Below, one piece after another: positions 30,982 to 43,454 of a stretch of DNA of 64,000 nucleotides. A program made the translations under genes and the position numbers. The DNA is from Tigriopus japonicus (lineage: Eukaryota; Arthropoda; Copepoda; Harpacticoida; Harpacticidae): the NCBI GenBank assembly GCA_010645155.1, contig CM021318.1:10037154-10101153 (forward strand), in the 5' to 3' direction. Position 1 is the first letter of the stretch. Each line of letters starts with the position of its first letter. Under the pieces are notes generated by a model. That model had not been told where the DNA came from. It saw only the letters and a list, made by a program, of their open reading frames with translations, and ran no database searches.

Positions 30982-32309
30982 ATTGACATTTTCGTATAAT
31001 AGCCGATGTTTTATTTGCTTCGAATCGGATTTCGTTTGAAGCGGATGAAAAATCGTCTTCAATTAATAGGTGTAGTCGGACGAATTCAGCTAGGGATTCG
31101 TCGGGTCAAATGGCTACAGATGGGTCGGATGTTAGGCTAAGGCATTTCAAATTTTGAGTTTGCTATATCAGGGTAAATATCTTCATATCAAAAAATGGTT
31201 TGAGCCCAGTTTGTTTTACAAAACAATAGCGCGAACTAAGCATGGATATTCTCAGCCATCTGTATGAAGTTTGTTGGAGGGAGAGTTTGGGTTTCAACAC
31301 ATTCCCAGCTAATTGGCCCCAAGAATACTTAGCTAAATTCGTCGTACTATATTAATCCAAAACCAGGCCTTACACCTTTCCGTGTTTGGTCCCTTGATCC
31401 CAAGTAAAGTTAAGGAACATTTGCTTTCAACTATGATAAAAGCCTACCTGCTTAGTGAGGACGACTATTACTACCATACCATCTAGCAATTCATCTATAG
31501 CGAGTTGTGAAGAGACGGGAGTCTTCCAAATGTATTGACCAATTTAGGGATTTAATGCGTTTTCCTGCTCATCGACGACGCCAATGTCAATCAAATGGTC
31601 GAGCGAGACGCTTGTCTCTCGATATTTTGAAACTCTCTTGGGTTCCAAACGTGTTTGGTGGTTAAGAGAGGAAAATATTTTACGGACGCTTGTTTGCGAG
31701 GTTGAACGTTTGGGTGGCATTCTGAAAGGGGGGCTCAAAGTAAACGAACGAGCACTCAAGAGCCCTTCGTTTCGCCTCTCTCTCTCTTTCTTTTCTCTTC
31801 CTTTCTCTCCCTTTCAGTTTCAGTGTGTCTGTGGGTCCGTGTCGTTCGTAGTCCCCTCGTTCGATTATGTCGGTGGTGGTGATTGTGCCGAGGTCGCCTC
31901 TCGCTTCTGATTGGTCGAGAGCGTGGTTCAATATGCTCTACGCTCTACCATTGGTTGTCTGGCATTTGGCCCATCCCCCTGGAAAAGTTCTCCAAGATGA
32001 TTGGGTGACGAAAACCGAGAGGGAGCGACATCTCTCATCATCCTCAAGTAGAAGCACAAGGACCCTTGTAATCCACTCAAGTCTTGTAATTGTAGGTTCT
32101 CGTGTCTCCTCAGCTTCCTGGTTTTCAGAGGTCTGAAACACTTATGATCCACTTCATTCCCACTTTTGGACTTCTTCAGTGCTTGTGACTCTTTGTTCTC
32201 AATAACAAACGGAGAAGTGATATTATTAGACTCAAGTGATCTGAAAACGCGATATTCTCATCCCGCCCTAGTGGAACAATCAAAAAACGAGTTCACTTGT
32301 AAGGATGAT
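30982..32309 (+). promoter_or_regulatory. Upstream and 5' UTR region of scarecrow
   Basis: The stretch before the first scarecrow ATG includes a CT-rich tract (31780-31820) and a possible UTR acceptor (ttggacttcttcag, ending near 32179). The frame is open for 48 codons before the ATG. No TATA box could be chosen with confidence. Nothing else was recognised between 30982 and 31580. Confidence 0.35.
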
Positions 32310-32832
32310 ATGTCTATGAAACAGTTTTCGGTATCCAATATTCTAAACGAAGATATTGCCGCTGTTCCTCCCATTTATAAGTCTGACGGATATGCACTGT
32401 TCCAATCTTCGGAATATTTTGAGAAATCGCCATATTCGAGAGGTCACGGCACCCCCTTTACTAGTGGTGATAGATCAAAACTGACCACCTTAGATTCCAC
32501 TCAAACCAACCGACCCCACGAAAGTATCCATTACACCAGTACTGTCCTGCCTACTTCCACCATGAGTTCTTTGTCTCAAAATAACACTCACTCGGTCAAT
32601 TATATGCAGACTGCCATGTCACAATTCAACTCCGCAGCGGCCGCGGCGGCTGCCGTGGCAGCCTTTCCAGGTGCGGGCAGCTACTGCCCTCAAGGGTCCT
32701 CAGTCGGGAGTAGTACACACTCAGTGGACCTCGGAGGCTACCATGATATTCGATCTTCAGCCAACCCTCAACACCATCCGGGTTGGTACTCAAATTCCAC
32801 CAACGGTGATCCCAGATTTGCCTCAGAATATT
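32310..32832 (+). CDS. scro: scarecrow/Nkx2-1 homeobox gene, coding exon 1
   Basis: This exon encodes the N-terminus of an NK2-class transcription factor acting in nuclear gene control of forebrain/foregut identity (known for the family). I start at the ATG giving MSMKQFSVSNIL because it aligns with the TN/EH1-like repressor motif FSVSDIL at the start of Nkx2-1. An Ala-rich run (about residues 107-120) follows. Near the end comes HPGWYSNSTNGDPRF, matching the conserved GPGWYGANPDPRF segment before the homeodomain. The exon ends with the donor ATATT|GTAAGT in phase 1. Confidence 0.88.
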
Positions 32833-33584
32833 GTAAGTTCACCAGACATAACTTGTTCGATCTTGATGATAAGAATCGAATCAAAGGAATGCATTAGCGC
32901 AATGAGTAATTTGTTCCCATCAATAGTGTGAAAAATGGGGAAGAGGTAATAAGGCTTCTCATCAAGCCGCATATAGTTAGATACTGACGCCATTGGTTAA
33001 GGAAAATCGCCAAATTTCAACTAATCTTATTTGAAATCATTTCATTGCACATTATACAGTGATCAATATCAGTCCCAGCCTATGCCCATGCCCCATTTTT
33101 AACTGAACAAAGCTTCAGTGGCCTAATTATGGGGCTCAAACTTATCTTCCAAAGAACCGTACACAATGACCCATCAACTTTGTCCCCAATTTTGGCGAAG
33201 ATGGACATAGAAAAGAACTCTGAAACGGTATTGTCTGTTTGTTTTGATTGTTGGTATGGATTCTTTCCCTTGTAACTGAAATTCCATCTGTCAAGAAAGA
33301 AAAATTTCTTGGCATTTACGTTCAATTGTTTCTTTGTTGTAATGCATCAAAAGTTTCTTGGTCGTTGAAAACATTCATTTTTATGAGGATTTCGTTTAAA
33401 AAACACACTTTCTCAAAGCTTTGAACGTCATAAGAAAACCTTGCAAAGCTGAACAACCTTGTTTTAACTACACGATGATGGAAACATCTCACAAAATAGT
33501 GATCACGCTTAACGCTTAAACGGCGACACACTGCCACATTGCTGTCATCGAAAAAATCAAGTGGTAAGGCATTCATTACCTAGG

Positions 33585-33989
33585 CTGAGATGGTAGCTTC
33601 AAAATTTATCATCTTTGCTCCCATTCAAGTTAATATCTTATATTTTACAGGAGCTGTGGTTTATATAACAAAGAGTTTCTACACCAATTTTCAGCTCAAT
33701 CAAAACAACGGGGTCAAAAGTTATACGCCTGTTAAATTCAGGCAAGCGTTGGCGGAAAATGAAGTCCTGCTACCTCTTGTAGCAAGATCTTGCAACAAGA
33801 GGTAGGACGAGCTCATTTTCCGCCTACGCTTGCCTGAACTTCCAAGAAGTATAACTTTTGACTCCGTCGTTCGATTGAGCTGAAAATTGGTAGACAAATT
33901 TCTTATTACATAAATCACAGCTCCTGTAAAATATAAGATATTTTCTTGAATAGGAGCAAAGATAATAAATTTTGAAGCTACCGTCTCAG
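33585..33989. repeat. Foldback hairpin (about 200-bp arms) in scarecrow intron 1
   Basis: The outer ends ctgagatggtagcttcaaaa and ttttgaagctaccgtctcag are inverted complements. The arms stay matched to the centre, gcaagatcttgc at 33783-33792, with only small differences. There is practically no loop. The element resembles a foldback transposon or a snap-back duplication, and its transcript would be a long hairpin. A half copy is at 35726-35928. Confidence 0.88.
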
Positions 33990-35725
33990 TCCAGCAGTTT
34001 ACGGATAGAGTTACGAGCGCGGATTCTTAAATCTAACCTTAAATACGACTTCAAACTCTACTTTAAGCACAAAAGTTGGAGTCGTTTAAGATCAAGCGAA
34101 CTACTTCATGAATGAATTTATGTCAACATATTTTTAGGAATTGAACTCAGTTACATTCAAAGCACAGTCCGCAATTAACTTGTCCCTAAACATCAGCAAT
34201 AATTTTTGGACAAAGCGAGACATCAAAGCTACTTGTGGTTGAAGTTACAAAAAATACAGGATTTTGGCCAAGACTTTTTCAGTAATCTACTAAATGACTC
34301 TAGTGTTAGGCCTTATAATACAATCAAAGTAGGGATTCTTTTCAGACTAGAGCGTTCACAGTTTGCTTGTGAGCGTCGTCACAGGAGGCAAAATTATAGT
34401 TTCTTAACGAGTGTATCAATATCGCTAGGAATTGGCATGAATCTGCCTAAAGACGTTTCCCTGAAGTAGTATATGTTCAATATCAGTGTGCTGGTACGTT
34501 TTTGTTTGGCAAGGGACACTAAATATGGATAACCCTGCAAAGCATTGACTGACAAGAAAAATCTTTTAAGAAACCACCTTTGATTTCTTTTCATGTGATG
34601 CCTTAGAAAATATGACACAATCCTATGAATCCAATATTATTATATCGGGTTTGTCCATGGGTTTGGGTTTGTTTTCTGTTAATACGCAGTGCATGGGAAA
34701 CTTCATTGAGCTTTTTTTCATTCATTGACAATGCAACCTGCACCAACATCATGCTTTCTATCTGGAAACTCTTGGATTTGGGACTATTTCAAGAAACATA
34801 TTTTTCAAGGTAAAAGCGCAGTTACTACGAATACCTTTTAAATAGGGTTTCCACTGTCAAGCTTAGTCATGTCTAGAGTTCTTCCATTTTAAGTGTTTTG
34901 GAAATATGGGAAGCTCACAACAGTTACTTGTATTTTGTTGATCCTCACTTCGCTAAAGGTCATTTGAACGATATTTTTCTTTGAAAATTACTTGACCAAA
35001 GAATCATTTTCTACTTCATTCAATTTTCAACTCAATCTACGTGTAAGTCCTTTTGATAATGAATGAGTTAACTCATTCATTTCATTCTTTGCTCCCTTTC
35101 GTACATCCTGACCTAAAATTTTAAAAATTAAAGTTTTGTTTGCCTCCGTATAAGGCATCTGGTTTGTTAAAATGCAACAGCACTTTCAGTTAATAATAAG
35201 GGAGTTTTGATACGAAAACAGAGTTTCAATTTAGACGGTACACCCTGTACAAAAGTTTGAGAAGGCATAACTTTTCACTTGGGCATTCGATTAAGCTGAA
35301 AATTGAAACGTACGTAGTTGATCCAATACAAGAAAAGGTATATTTGCAAAGAACGGAATTGTTTTCTTCTCATAAGCTAATGTAGTGTTCGAATACGGAT
35401 TTAGGCTGTAAACTCGTTACAAGGGCAATCTCAGATTGACCTCAGCTCAATCCTTTGCTCTGTCTGAACACAAGTATGGATCATGCCAAGCAACACTGAG
35501 CACGAATTTTGCCAAAAAGGAACACCAAGCCAACCTGCCTGAAGGTCCATTTTGGCTAAACGCAAAACAGCCTACAAAACTTTGGAGACGATCAGGTGTA
35601 AGCTGTGAACTGTTTTTTTTCGAAGGCAAAGAACGCAAACCCTTATCTTTTCAAAACTGCTTGTACAGTATTTTTCCTTGTTATGACACGTGGTCCATAG
35701 ACCACGGTATTACAGAGACTGACAT

Positions 35726-35928
35726 GGTGGCTCTCCAAATTTATTATCATTGCTCCCATTTAAAAGAATTTTGCAGGAGCTATAATTTATGTTACAAGGA
35801 ATTTGTCTATCGTATTTCAATTCAATCGAACAGCGGAGTCAAAAGTAATACGTGTTTAAAATCAGGCAAGCGTAGGCGGAAAATGAACTGTTCATACCTT
35901 TTCTTGCAAGATCTTGCAACAAGAGGCT
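35726..35928. repeat. Single arm of the foldback family
   Basis: This matches the left arm of 33585-33989 up to the central agatctt, sharing caggcaagcgtaggcgga and gcaagatcttgcaacaagag, then diverges. A short piece of the inverted arm (gcataacttttcac..attcgattaagctgaaaatt) lies near 35265-35305, so a larger rearranged copy may exist. Confidence 0.75.
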
Positions 35929-38843
35929 ATGCTCGAAGCAGGCATCAACAAACACAAACATAACCTATCAATTCTCATTACTAACCTTCCAGTTTAAAAA
36001 ATTATGTGCTTCTTGGACGAATGCAACGAAATAATAGTTTAAAAAACTGATTTTTTGCGTCCATAACAGCAATTACTAGTGACGTCATCATTTTTGGCGG
36101 GAAAAAAAGTTCGGAAGACCTGTGTTTCTGATGAGCATGCGAGGTAACAAAAACGAAGGTTTAGGCCTGATAATTGCCACAATACCTTTCTTATCTGCAC
36201 AAATTGAAGTTGAAATAGCAATTCTTGACATTGTATTTGCAAAAAAGTATGTTTTGTTGCTTTTATCTAAAATTTCGCTACATAAGTTGAGAGGGTTCTT
36301 CCAAACTTTGAAATTAGGAATGCCCGACTTTGAATAACAAGATGGCCAGAGGAGATCGGTTCCGGGGGGCAACTAAACCTATAAAACAAATAATTTGTTT
36401 AATTGAAGGCTTTCAATTTCTTCATTTGTTTTCAAATTACTTTGCAATACTTCTCAACAAACATTAACCATGCCATTGCCCATAAATGCGACATTTTTCG
36501 AAAATCTGACCCTTGAAAACTGAGATGTTTTTGGCAAGCCTACACTGCTAACGGCGGTTAGAGACGGCAGCAGGTCCGTAAAATGATACGGTAATCACTG
36601 CCAATACGATTTATGATAGATAGGCCATTGAATAATTACTCTATTTTGAAATTGAGAATCTATTTATGACTTTCTTCTCCATACAATGTCGGTGACTAAA
36701 AACCTCGTGCTGACTGGTTTTTAAGAGGGAGTAAATCTGATAGCTTTAGTTTAGGACTAAAAGCTCTTTTGGGTGTTTGTTTACAGTTCCTGTATGGTTT
36801 TCAAAACCATTTTCAATGTTTTCAAATTGAGACACATTTGGAAGCTTGCACAAAAATGCCATCACTTTGGATTTGATTTTGTTATATTTTTAACAAATCA
36901 CATTGGGCTCGATTACCATTCTCTCATGTGTCATGTTCTCACAGGTTGTGCACTTATTTGAGAAATTTTAGGTGGTTTTTAGATATATTAGATATTTTCT
37001 TAGCAAAGGAAAAAAGGTAAAGTTTTACGAGATTAGGGCTAAATAATTTACCGTTTAAAGACGATTTCTTGGCAAATTTTGAGGTTAGTTAGCTTAAGTA
37101 AGATAATGTATTCATCATTTAAAAGTTCATGCTGAGCAATGATGAATGTCAAACGTTTCGAAAATCTCAATCCTAATTACAGCTAAATGGGATTGATTCT
37201 CATTTCCAAAACCAAAAGATTAAACCGATTAAACAACTACGTTGCCAGCATTGCCAGATAGTTTCAAGCCGCCAATGCCAAAAATTGCTTGAAAAACTGC
37301 CATTCACCAGTGTTGACCGCCATTTTCTAAATCCCACGGTGCCATACTTTGTCACTTTTGAGCGATATTTTCTCTCCATTAACTCATGTTTTTTAGTTTC
37401 ATCCCGTTGAAACTTTTCTTTTTCGTTTTTTTGAAACACACCAAATGACATCTTTTTTCTACCGAGTTAATTGAAACAGGATTCTAGGGATTCTAGCTTA
37501 AGCTGGTTTTGAATCAAACAGGGCTTGAGCTGACCGGTCGCGAAGATGATAGGCCCGTGATATTTTGGTTCAAAGATTGGATTTCGGTTGAGATAAAACA
37601 TTTCTATGGATTTTTCGGGCCAAAACATATTAAAGTCTGTTTTTAATTGTTTTTTAAAAGTCTGTCAGATGTCGGTTTGGGTTTGAAATTAAAATATCTT
37701 CCAAATCAATGATTAGAAACTTGGCAACCGTGTTGTAACTTATGTTTTAAATATTTCCAGGAACATCTTATAGCTTTACCAACTTCGTCATTACGACAAA
37801 ATGGGAAACAAAAAAGGGAATCCCCCAACAAAGTTATCATTTTAGTTGTCGTTTTCCTCAAATCTCATTTTGAAAAACGGCATTTGTTCTTGTTACATGA
37901 TTTGATCACGTTGATGATAGTCCATGCGTTGGATTGTGAAAAAAAGGTGTAAATACTGTTTGGTCTTTTAATATCAACTCAACTTTTTGATTCGGCACTA
38001 CTGCCTGCTTTTGGTTTGATTGTTTTAAACAGGCATTTTCTTGCGCCGCCACTTGCCGTTTTGTTTTGATTTTTGTTGTGGAACTTGATCAGATTGGGAG
38101 GAAATCTTCGAAGATACATATATTCTTTAAAAAATAAAAAATAAAAAAGGGCGGAATTAGTACTCAATGTCATTATGGAGAGCATTTTGAAGGACTTGTC
38201 ACAAAAATCCATCCCACCTCTAATCGTGAGAAAAAGTCGAGCAGTTCTAAACTTTATCCCTAACGCATTTTACATTTGAATTGGAGCTTGAGTGTTCTAC
38301 TAAAGAACCTAATGGGGAAAAAGCGTCAACTCCGTCAGGTTGTTTGTCTTCTTTGAAGATTCAAACGTTCGCCGTTCTTGTCGCTACCGTCAATCAGAAA
38401 GGTCAATTTAAAACAAAATTTGATTTTGCGATCATTTCAGTAAATCATGCCAATAAAAATTGATCCAGTCATGTTATCGCAAAATAAGATGCTTTCAAGC
38501 CCGTACATGGATATTTTATCGGTAAATGCCTGCATTTTTTTCTCTTTCTTTTATTGGTTTGTTAAGCTTTTTTTTAAAGTTTCACGTTAAAACCACTCTT
38601 ACTAGTGCTCTGATGACGCCTCTTTCCCATAAAGCTTCTCTATGCTTTACTACACTATGCTGGATTTATACTTCACCTACCACAGAGCATGAGTATCCAA
38701 AAGTATAACGAACAAGGAGGGAATCCCGCATCTTTGTTAGCGAAGGGAGGGAGATATGGTAATCTTCATTACTTAGGCACTATGTAGGGTTGAGAGCCTT
38801 CTCTAAAGCTCTCATTACAATGTTTGACTTGTGTCATTTTCAG

Positions 38844-39010
38844 TTTCTAGTCTAATGCGAGGAAGCGCCGCTGCCGCCGCTATTTCAGGGCCGAATCCCA
38901 ATCACATCCCATCAAGTGGGTCTCTTCACTCTTGTTCGAGCGACAAATCCACATTGCAATTTCCCCTAGCACAACGAAGAAAACGACGAGTCCTGTTCAC
39001 ACAAGCTCAG
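38844..39010 (+). CDS. scro: scarecrow/Nkx2-1 coding exon 2 (start of homeodomain)
   Basis: The acceptor ttttcag and the phase-1 entry give EYFSSLMRGS, equivalent to the conserved segment just after DPRF in Nkx2-1. A Ser/Ala/Pro linker follows and then the N-terminal arm and helix 1 of the homeodomain, RRKRRVLFTQAQ. The donor GCTCAG|GTATGA ends the exon in phase 0. Homeodomain residues match the Nkx2-1/scarecrow group (QAQ, where Nkx2-2/vnd has KAQ), so I prefer scro over vnd. Confidence 0.9.
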
Positions 39011-39510
39011 GTATGATGTCAATTTGGTTTTGGTTATTGAAACAATTGTTCTCGTGTACTCCATGACTGGAAATGAATGGCCAAGCATGTGTGAATTCAA
39101 CACCTTCAGTGCTCTATGCCAATGTTGACATGTCTCGAGTTGTTCAAATTCCCCCTATGTTTGTTAAAGAGACACAACATTGGGACTGACCAAGGCGTTG
39201 ATTTCAGATTTACCATCTTTGGATTGAATTCAAGGCTTTTGTAAGCACTAGTTTTTTCGATTAGTAAGTTTGTAAAGTGCACACTTTCCAGAGGAGCACT
39301 TCTATTTTTTGGAAGTGTTTCCAATCACGAAGCAATTTCAACGAATAATTTTTTTTACGAGAAATCTTTCGGAAAGTGAATAAATTGCTTGTTATAATTT
39401 AAACGTTAATTGAAGCACTAATTGACCTACGTGTGCTACTGACAGCCAAATATCCAGGTTTAATTGATGGGACATTGTTGAAGAGCTGTTTTAATCCTAA
39501 TTTTTCTTAG

Positions 39511-39606
39511 GTTTATGAATTGGAGCGCCGGTTTAAACAACAAAAGTACTTATCAGCACCGGAGAGAGAACACTTAGCCAGTCTAATACATCTAACCCCT
39601 ACCCAG
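39511..39606 (+). CDS. scro: scarecrow/Nkx2-1 coding exon 3 (homeodomain helices 1-2)
   Basis: This 32-codon exon between ttttcttag and ACCCAG|GTAAGT encodes [20 protein letters not shown] followed by [12 protein letters not shown]. It is phase 0 at both ends. The sequence is near-identical to the Nkx2-1 homeodomain and stops at residue Q44. The recognition helix (KIWFQNHRYK expected) must lie in a further exon. I searched both strands of the window for it by codon pattern and found none. The three exons give 262 aa so far. Confidence 0.92.
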
Positions 39607-41430
39607 GTAAGTGATTTTTATATTATCAATTTATATATCTTTTTCTTGTCAAGAGGTATTAAACAATGCTCAATCAATGTTTGTTTGGTTAAATCAGATG
39701 ATGTTGAAGTTTCTAATGAAACTTTTAGCTCAATTGAAAACTAAACCTTTTGAGGTGTTCAATCAAGGATTGATACTTTGTGTATCCAGACTAGAGGTTG
39801 ACCGGGCTTGAAATTCGTTAAATGGCACGATTTTTTGAGTTTTGTAAAAAATCGAAATGAATATTTATCCCTTGTTAGCAAGTGTTATTTTTTATCTTAG
39901 TTATCTTTGTGTTTCATCTTAGAACAAGTCTTAAGTCTTAGTTTTTAAATGACCTTTTAAAGTCAAGACGTCTTACATCGTAACTTATTATTTTTCCTCC
40001 ACAAGTGCTCACCTAATATTTTTTGGTCTGTTCATGCAATCGATCGTTTATTAATCACTAGATAGTGTGCAAGCTTTAGTCAGGCTGATTTGGCAAAGGG
40101 GCGGAATGCGTTGAATTTGTGAGGAAAATGTCGCCCTCACAACTGTTGAGCGGACAGTGAGTGTGACCCAACATCCGAATCAAGACCAACTTTTTAAACT
40201 CGTTCTTGAAGCCACAATTTAGTTTTTGTCGATATATGTATTGGATGAACCCTACATAACGCAAAAGCTTAGATTTGTGTTCTTCCTATCAGTGACTTAT
40301 TCAATGTATTGGCAAAAAAAATCCTATTTGTGTAATCAAATCCAAGGCATCATGACGTCTTGCACTAGCAATAGCAAAAAATGACCCAAAAACATTACTC
40401 AATTCCACCTTTGATTCATAAATTGCATGGTTGTCATTTGCCTGGTCACACATATCAAATGTTCCCGCACTTTTTTCCGCTCAAAAGTTGGCGATGGGCG
40501 ACACGTTTTTTACGATTACACTCCTCTAGTATTTAATACCGTAGATCTCAATGGTTCATACGTGAACATAGAGGTATCCTCCAAGATGACAGTCGTAACA
40601 GAACATTTCAAGTGCAACAAGGTGTGAAATGTGATGCAACAGAGGTGCGTGAGGTTTTCAGACAATTGGTAGACTGGACCTGTAATTCGTGAAATTGAAC
40701 GATTTTCGGATTTATGACAAAAATCGGAATGAATATTCATCTCTTGTCAGCTGGTGTTATTTTACAAATTTTGTTGTTAGACAAACTTGTTCGAAGTTAT
40801 GATTTAATCAGACAAAGTATGTTGTGTGAACATTGCACGCTTCAAAAAATAGACGTCAATAGAGAAAATTTCAACAAAATCCAAGATTTTGTAAAGTAAA
40901 GATGTTGTTCATACTCATATTGAGAGTCGAAAAAAGCGACCTCAAGCGGCATTTATGGCATAAACTGTAATGGAAAGTATAGAATTCTGAAAATACGCCC
41001 TTCACTTTGCTAAGTTTGAATGCCTCTCGTACATACCCAGTGATTTGTAATTGGCAGCAGTTAACAGCAAGTTGTTACTTATTGTATCAAGAAACAGTCT
41101 TGAATTTTAAGGACATCAAGATTTTTGCCTCATTTTGAAGTTATTACACGTTTAAAACGTCAACTTCAGTTTCAAAATTAGTCACCCTCTGCATATGAGG
41201 AAGGAGAAAAAAGGGAAAAGGAGAGGGCAAGATCAACCAAATCAGAGCGACCAATTTCAGACCTTAAAAAAGGAGTTGGGGAAGGTTTCAGACTTGTGGA
41301 CTTTTAAACACCGTTGTGACAAACCAATGCAATTTTGGTGCATTACAAGAACACAGCATTTGAGATTAAAATAAATGGCTCTAGAATGAAACGAAAAAGA
41401 CACACCAAAAACTGATAAAACTTGCATAAA
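39607..41430. other. Intron or intergenic DNA after the half homeobox
   Basis: It contains a pair of related segments (about 39793-39930 and 40666-40790, sharing cgaaatgaatatttatc / cggaatgaatattcatc) and the 40.04-40.66 kb dispersed repeat. No exon was recognised. Confidence 0.45.
40040..40660. repeat. Dispersed repeat, inverted relative to 12.2-15.2 kb
   Basis: This is the reverse complement of 13563-13684 plus 14783-15190 and of 12195-12342, in one continuous block. It lacks both the hAT-type element and the 1.2-kb block found in the other copy, so it shows the pre-insertion state. Confidence 0.75.
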
Positions 41431-43454
41431 CTAGAGCGCTATAATAAAAGAGTACGCGCATGTGCCATTTTGGTCCCAAGACGTCGGTTCCATTGTTCTG
41501 TGGTTCTTGGGTTCGACCTGTTTGAGGCAACTTTACCTATGCACTATTTACTACCAAATTGACGCTCATGATCTCAGCTTACCTTTGAAAGCATAATGTT
41601 TGACCTTAATAGACTTTGAAGGCCAAGGCAGGTCAAAACCGTGGGTGCCGGAAGATAACCTTCTCGTTCTCCTTAAACCTTGATGCGCGTTCAAGCCCAG
41701 TGCTGCTGTGAATTGACTCGGTAATGTCAGCTCTTGATGAATCTCCACGCTGATTTGCATTGAGTTTCTTACTTTTTAAGAAAACTTAATCTAACTAGAT
41801 ACGAAATTAATTGGTGAATATTTAGAACGTCACTTTAAGCCATTAGAGCGTTTTCCTTGCGCACAATATTGCATTGTCATGTGAAATGACTTTTTTATTG
41901 AACAATTATCTGGCAGCCCTGGTGAAGTTGCGCATTCGCAGCAGTCGTCAGGCTGACAGTGCTACAGACTGTTATGCCTAACTTTGTAAAAAGTTTTGAT
42001 ATTTTGTACTTATAATATATATGACAGAAGCTATTTAAGTAAGTTTTTGCAATTCATCTATCAATTTTTGTCACTAATTATTACATAAAACTAAAGAAGC
42101 TCATGGGATAGAAGTATCATTTCGAAAAAATAATGAAAGCCCATTTTGCCAACAAATTTGCAATGCTTGAGAGTGAAAAAAATTGTGTGTCTGCCAAAGC
42201 AAAACCTAGTGGAAAATAAACTCCAAGGAAGTGTCATGCGAACCCAAGAAAGTTTCTCAAATTTAAAGTCAAACTGAGAATAGAAGATTTCCAGTTGAGA
42301 TATTCCAAAAAAATAGCAAAAAAACTTTGTCAGTATGAAAGCGTGGAAGGCTCAATTTTTAAAAAAAAGTTGTTTGTCCCTGTATAGGTGAGATAATTTA
42401 CCAATCATGATGACAAAATTGTACCTGCTACTTTCATTTTTTCTGTCAAATTGAGATTGAAGCAAGTTCTTAGCTTTGCAATAGAGATATAAATGCATAC
42501 ACTTGTAATGTAAATTGATGTGTTTAAATAACTATTTTTTAAAAGCTAAATTTTTGAGTCATTGTCGGATTGTGTTGTAATAAAGGAAGTTTTTAAGGTT
42601 ATGTAAAGGTGAGGTAAACTCCTCTGGTAGTTTCCTTGTATTTTTTGTCATTTCATGAGCCAATTTTCTTGAGTCTCAATATAAGAAAAATCTCGATATA
42701 AGCAACATTTTTCTGCTGACAGAAAAGTTTCTTATATCGAAATTCGACTCTAATTGAAATGATACTTCTATCCCATGAGCTTCTTTAGTTTCATGTAATA
42801 ATTAGTGACAAAGTCAAAAATTGATAGATGAATCGCAAAAACTCACTTAAATAGCTTCTGTCATATATATTATAAGTACAAAATATCAAAACTTTTTACA
42901 AAGTTAGGCATAATAGTCTGTAGCACTGTCAGCCTGACGACTGCTGCGAATGCGCAACTTCACCAGGGCTGCCAGATAATTGTTCAACAAAAAAGTCATT
43001 TCACATGACAATTCAATATTGTGCGCATGGAAAACGCTCTAATGGCTTAAAGTGACGTTCTAAATATTCACCAATCAATTTCGTATCTAGTTAGATTAAG
43101 TTTTCCTAAAAAGTAAGAAACTCAATGCAAATCAGCGTGAAGATTCATCAAGAGCTGACATTACCGAGTCAATTCACAGCAGCACTGGGCTTGGACGCGC
43201 ATCGAGGTTTAAGGAGAACGAGAAGGTTATCTTCCGACACCCACGGTTTTGGCCAGCCTTGGCCTTCAAAGTCTATTAAGGTCAAACATTATGCTTTCAA
43301 AGGTAAGCTGAGATCATGAGCGTCAATTTGGTAGTAAATAGTGCATAGGTAAAGTTGCCTCAAACAGGTCGAACCCAAGAACCACAGTACAATGGAACCG
43401 ACGTCTTGGGACCAAAATGGCACATGCGCGAACTCTTTTATTATAGCGCTCTAG
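41431..43454. repeat. Large inverted repeat, about 695-bp arms, 632-bp spacer
   Basis: The left arm 41431-42123 and right arm 42756-43454 are near-identical inverted copies. The outer edges are ctagagcgctataataaaag and its complement; the inner edges are at gatagaagtatcatttc and its complement. The spacer is AT-rich, with a small cgatataag..cttatatcg hairpin. Mirror-image 64-codon ORFs (41566-41760 minus, 43125-43319 plus) each run into a donor-like aaaggtaagctgag. No target duplication was identified at the outer edges. Confidence 0.9.
43125..43319 (+). CDS. Possible exon in the right arm of the inverted repeat
   Basis: This ATG-started 64-codon frame contains HQELTLPSQFTAALGL, LRRTRRLSS and SIKVKHYAFKGK. 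A consensus donor (AAAG|GTAAGC) lies within the last codons. The mirror copy at 41566-41760 differs at roughly seven residues but stays open, which is mild evidence for coding. I do not recognise the family. Confidence 0.25.
   Translation: MQISVKIHQELTLPSQFTAALGLDAHRGLRRTRRLSSDTHGFGQPWPSKSIKVKHYAFKGKLRS

Larger units (their letters stand above)
32833..38843 (+). other. scarecrow intron 1
   Basis: The 6-kb interval between the GTAAGT donor at 32833 and the acceptor ttttcag ending at 38843 contains the foldback repeats and otherwise AT-rich DNA. I recognise no alternative exon. ORFs such as 36088-36372 and 37200-37451 carry no known motif. Regulatory elements are likely in such an intron but cannot be picked from one sequence. 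Confidence 0.6.

Noticed and set aside
38831..39016. Start of an independent small protein MSFSVSSLMRG
   Set aside because: Its first codons belong to the intron and acceptor. The peptide from SSLMRG on is scarecrow exon 2.
41494..41520. ggttcgacc as a tRNA B box in the inverted repeat
   Set aside because: No A box or cloverleaf pairing was found at the right distance.
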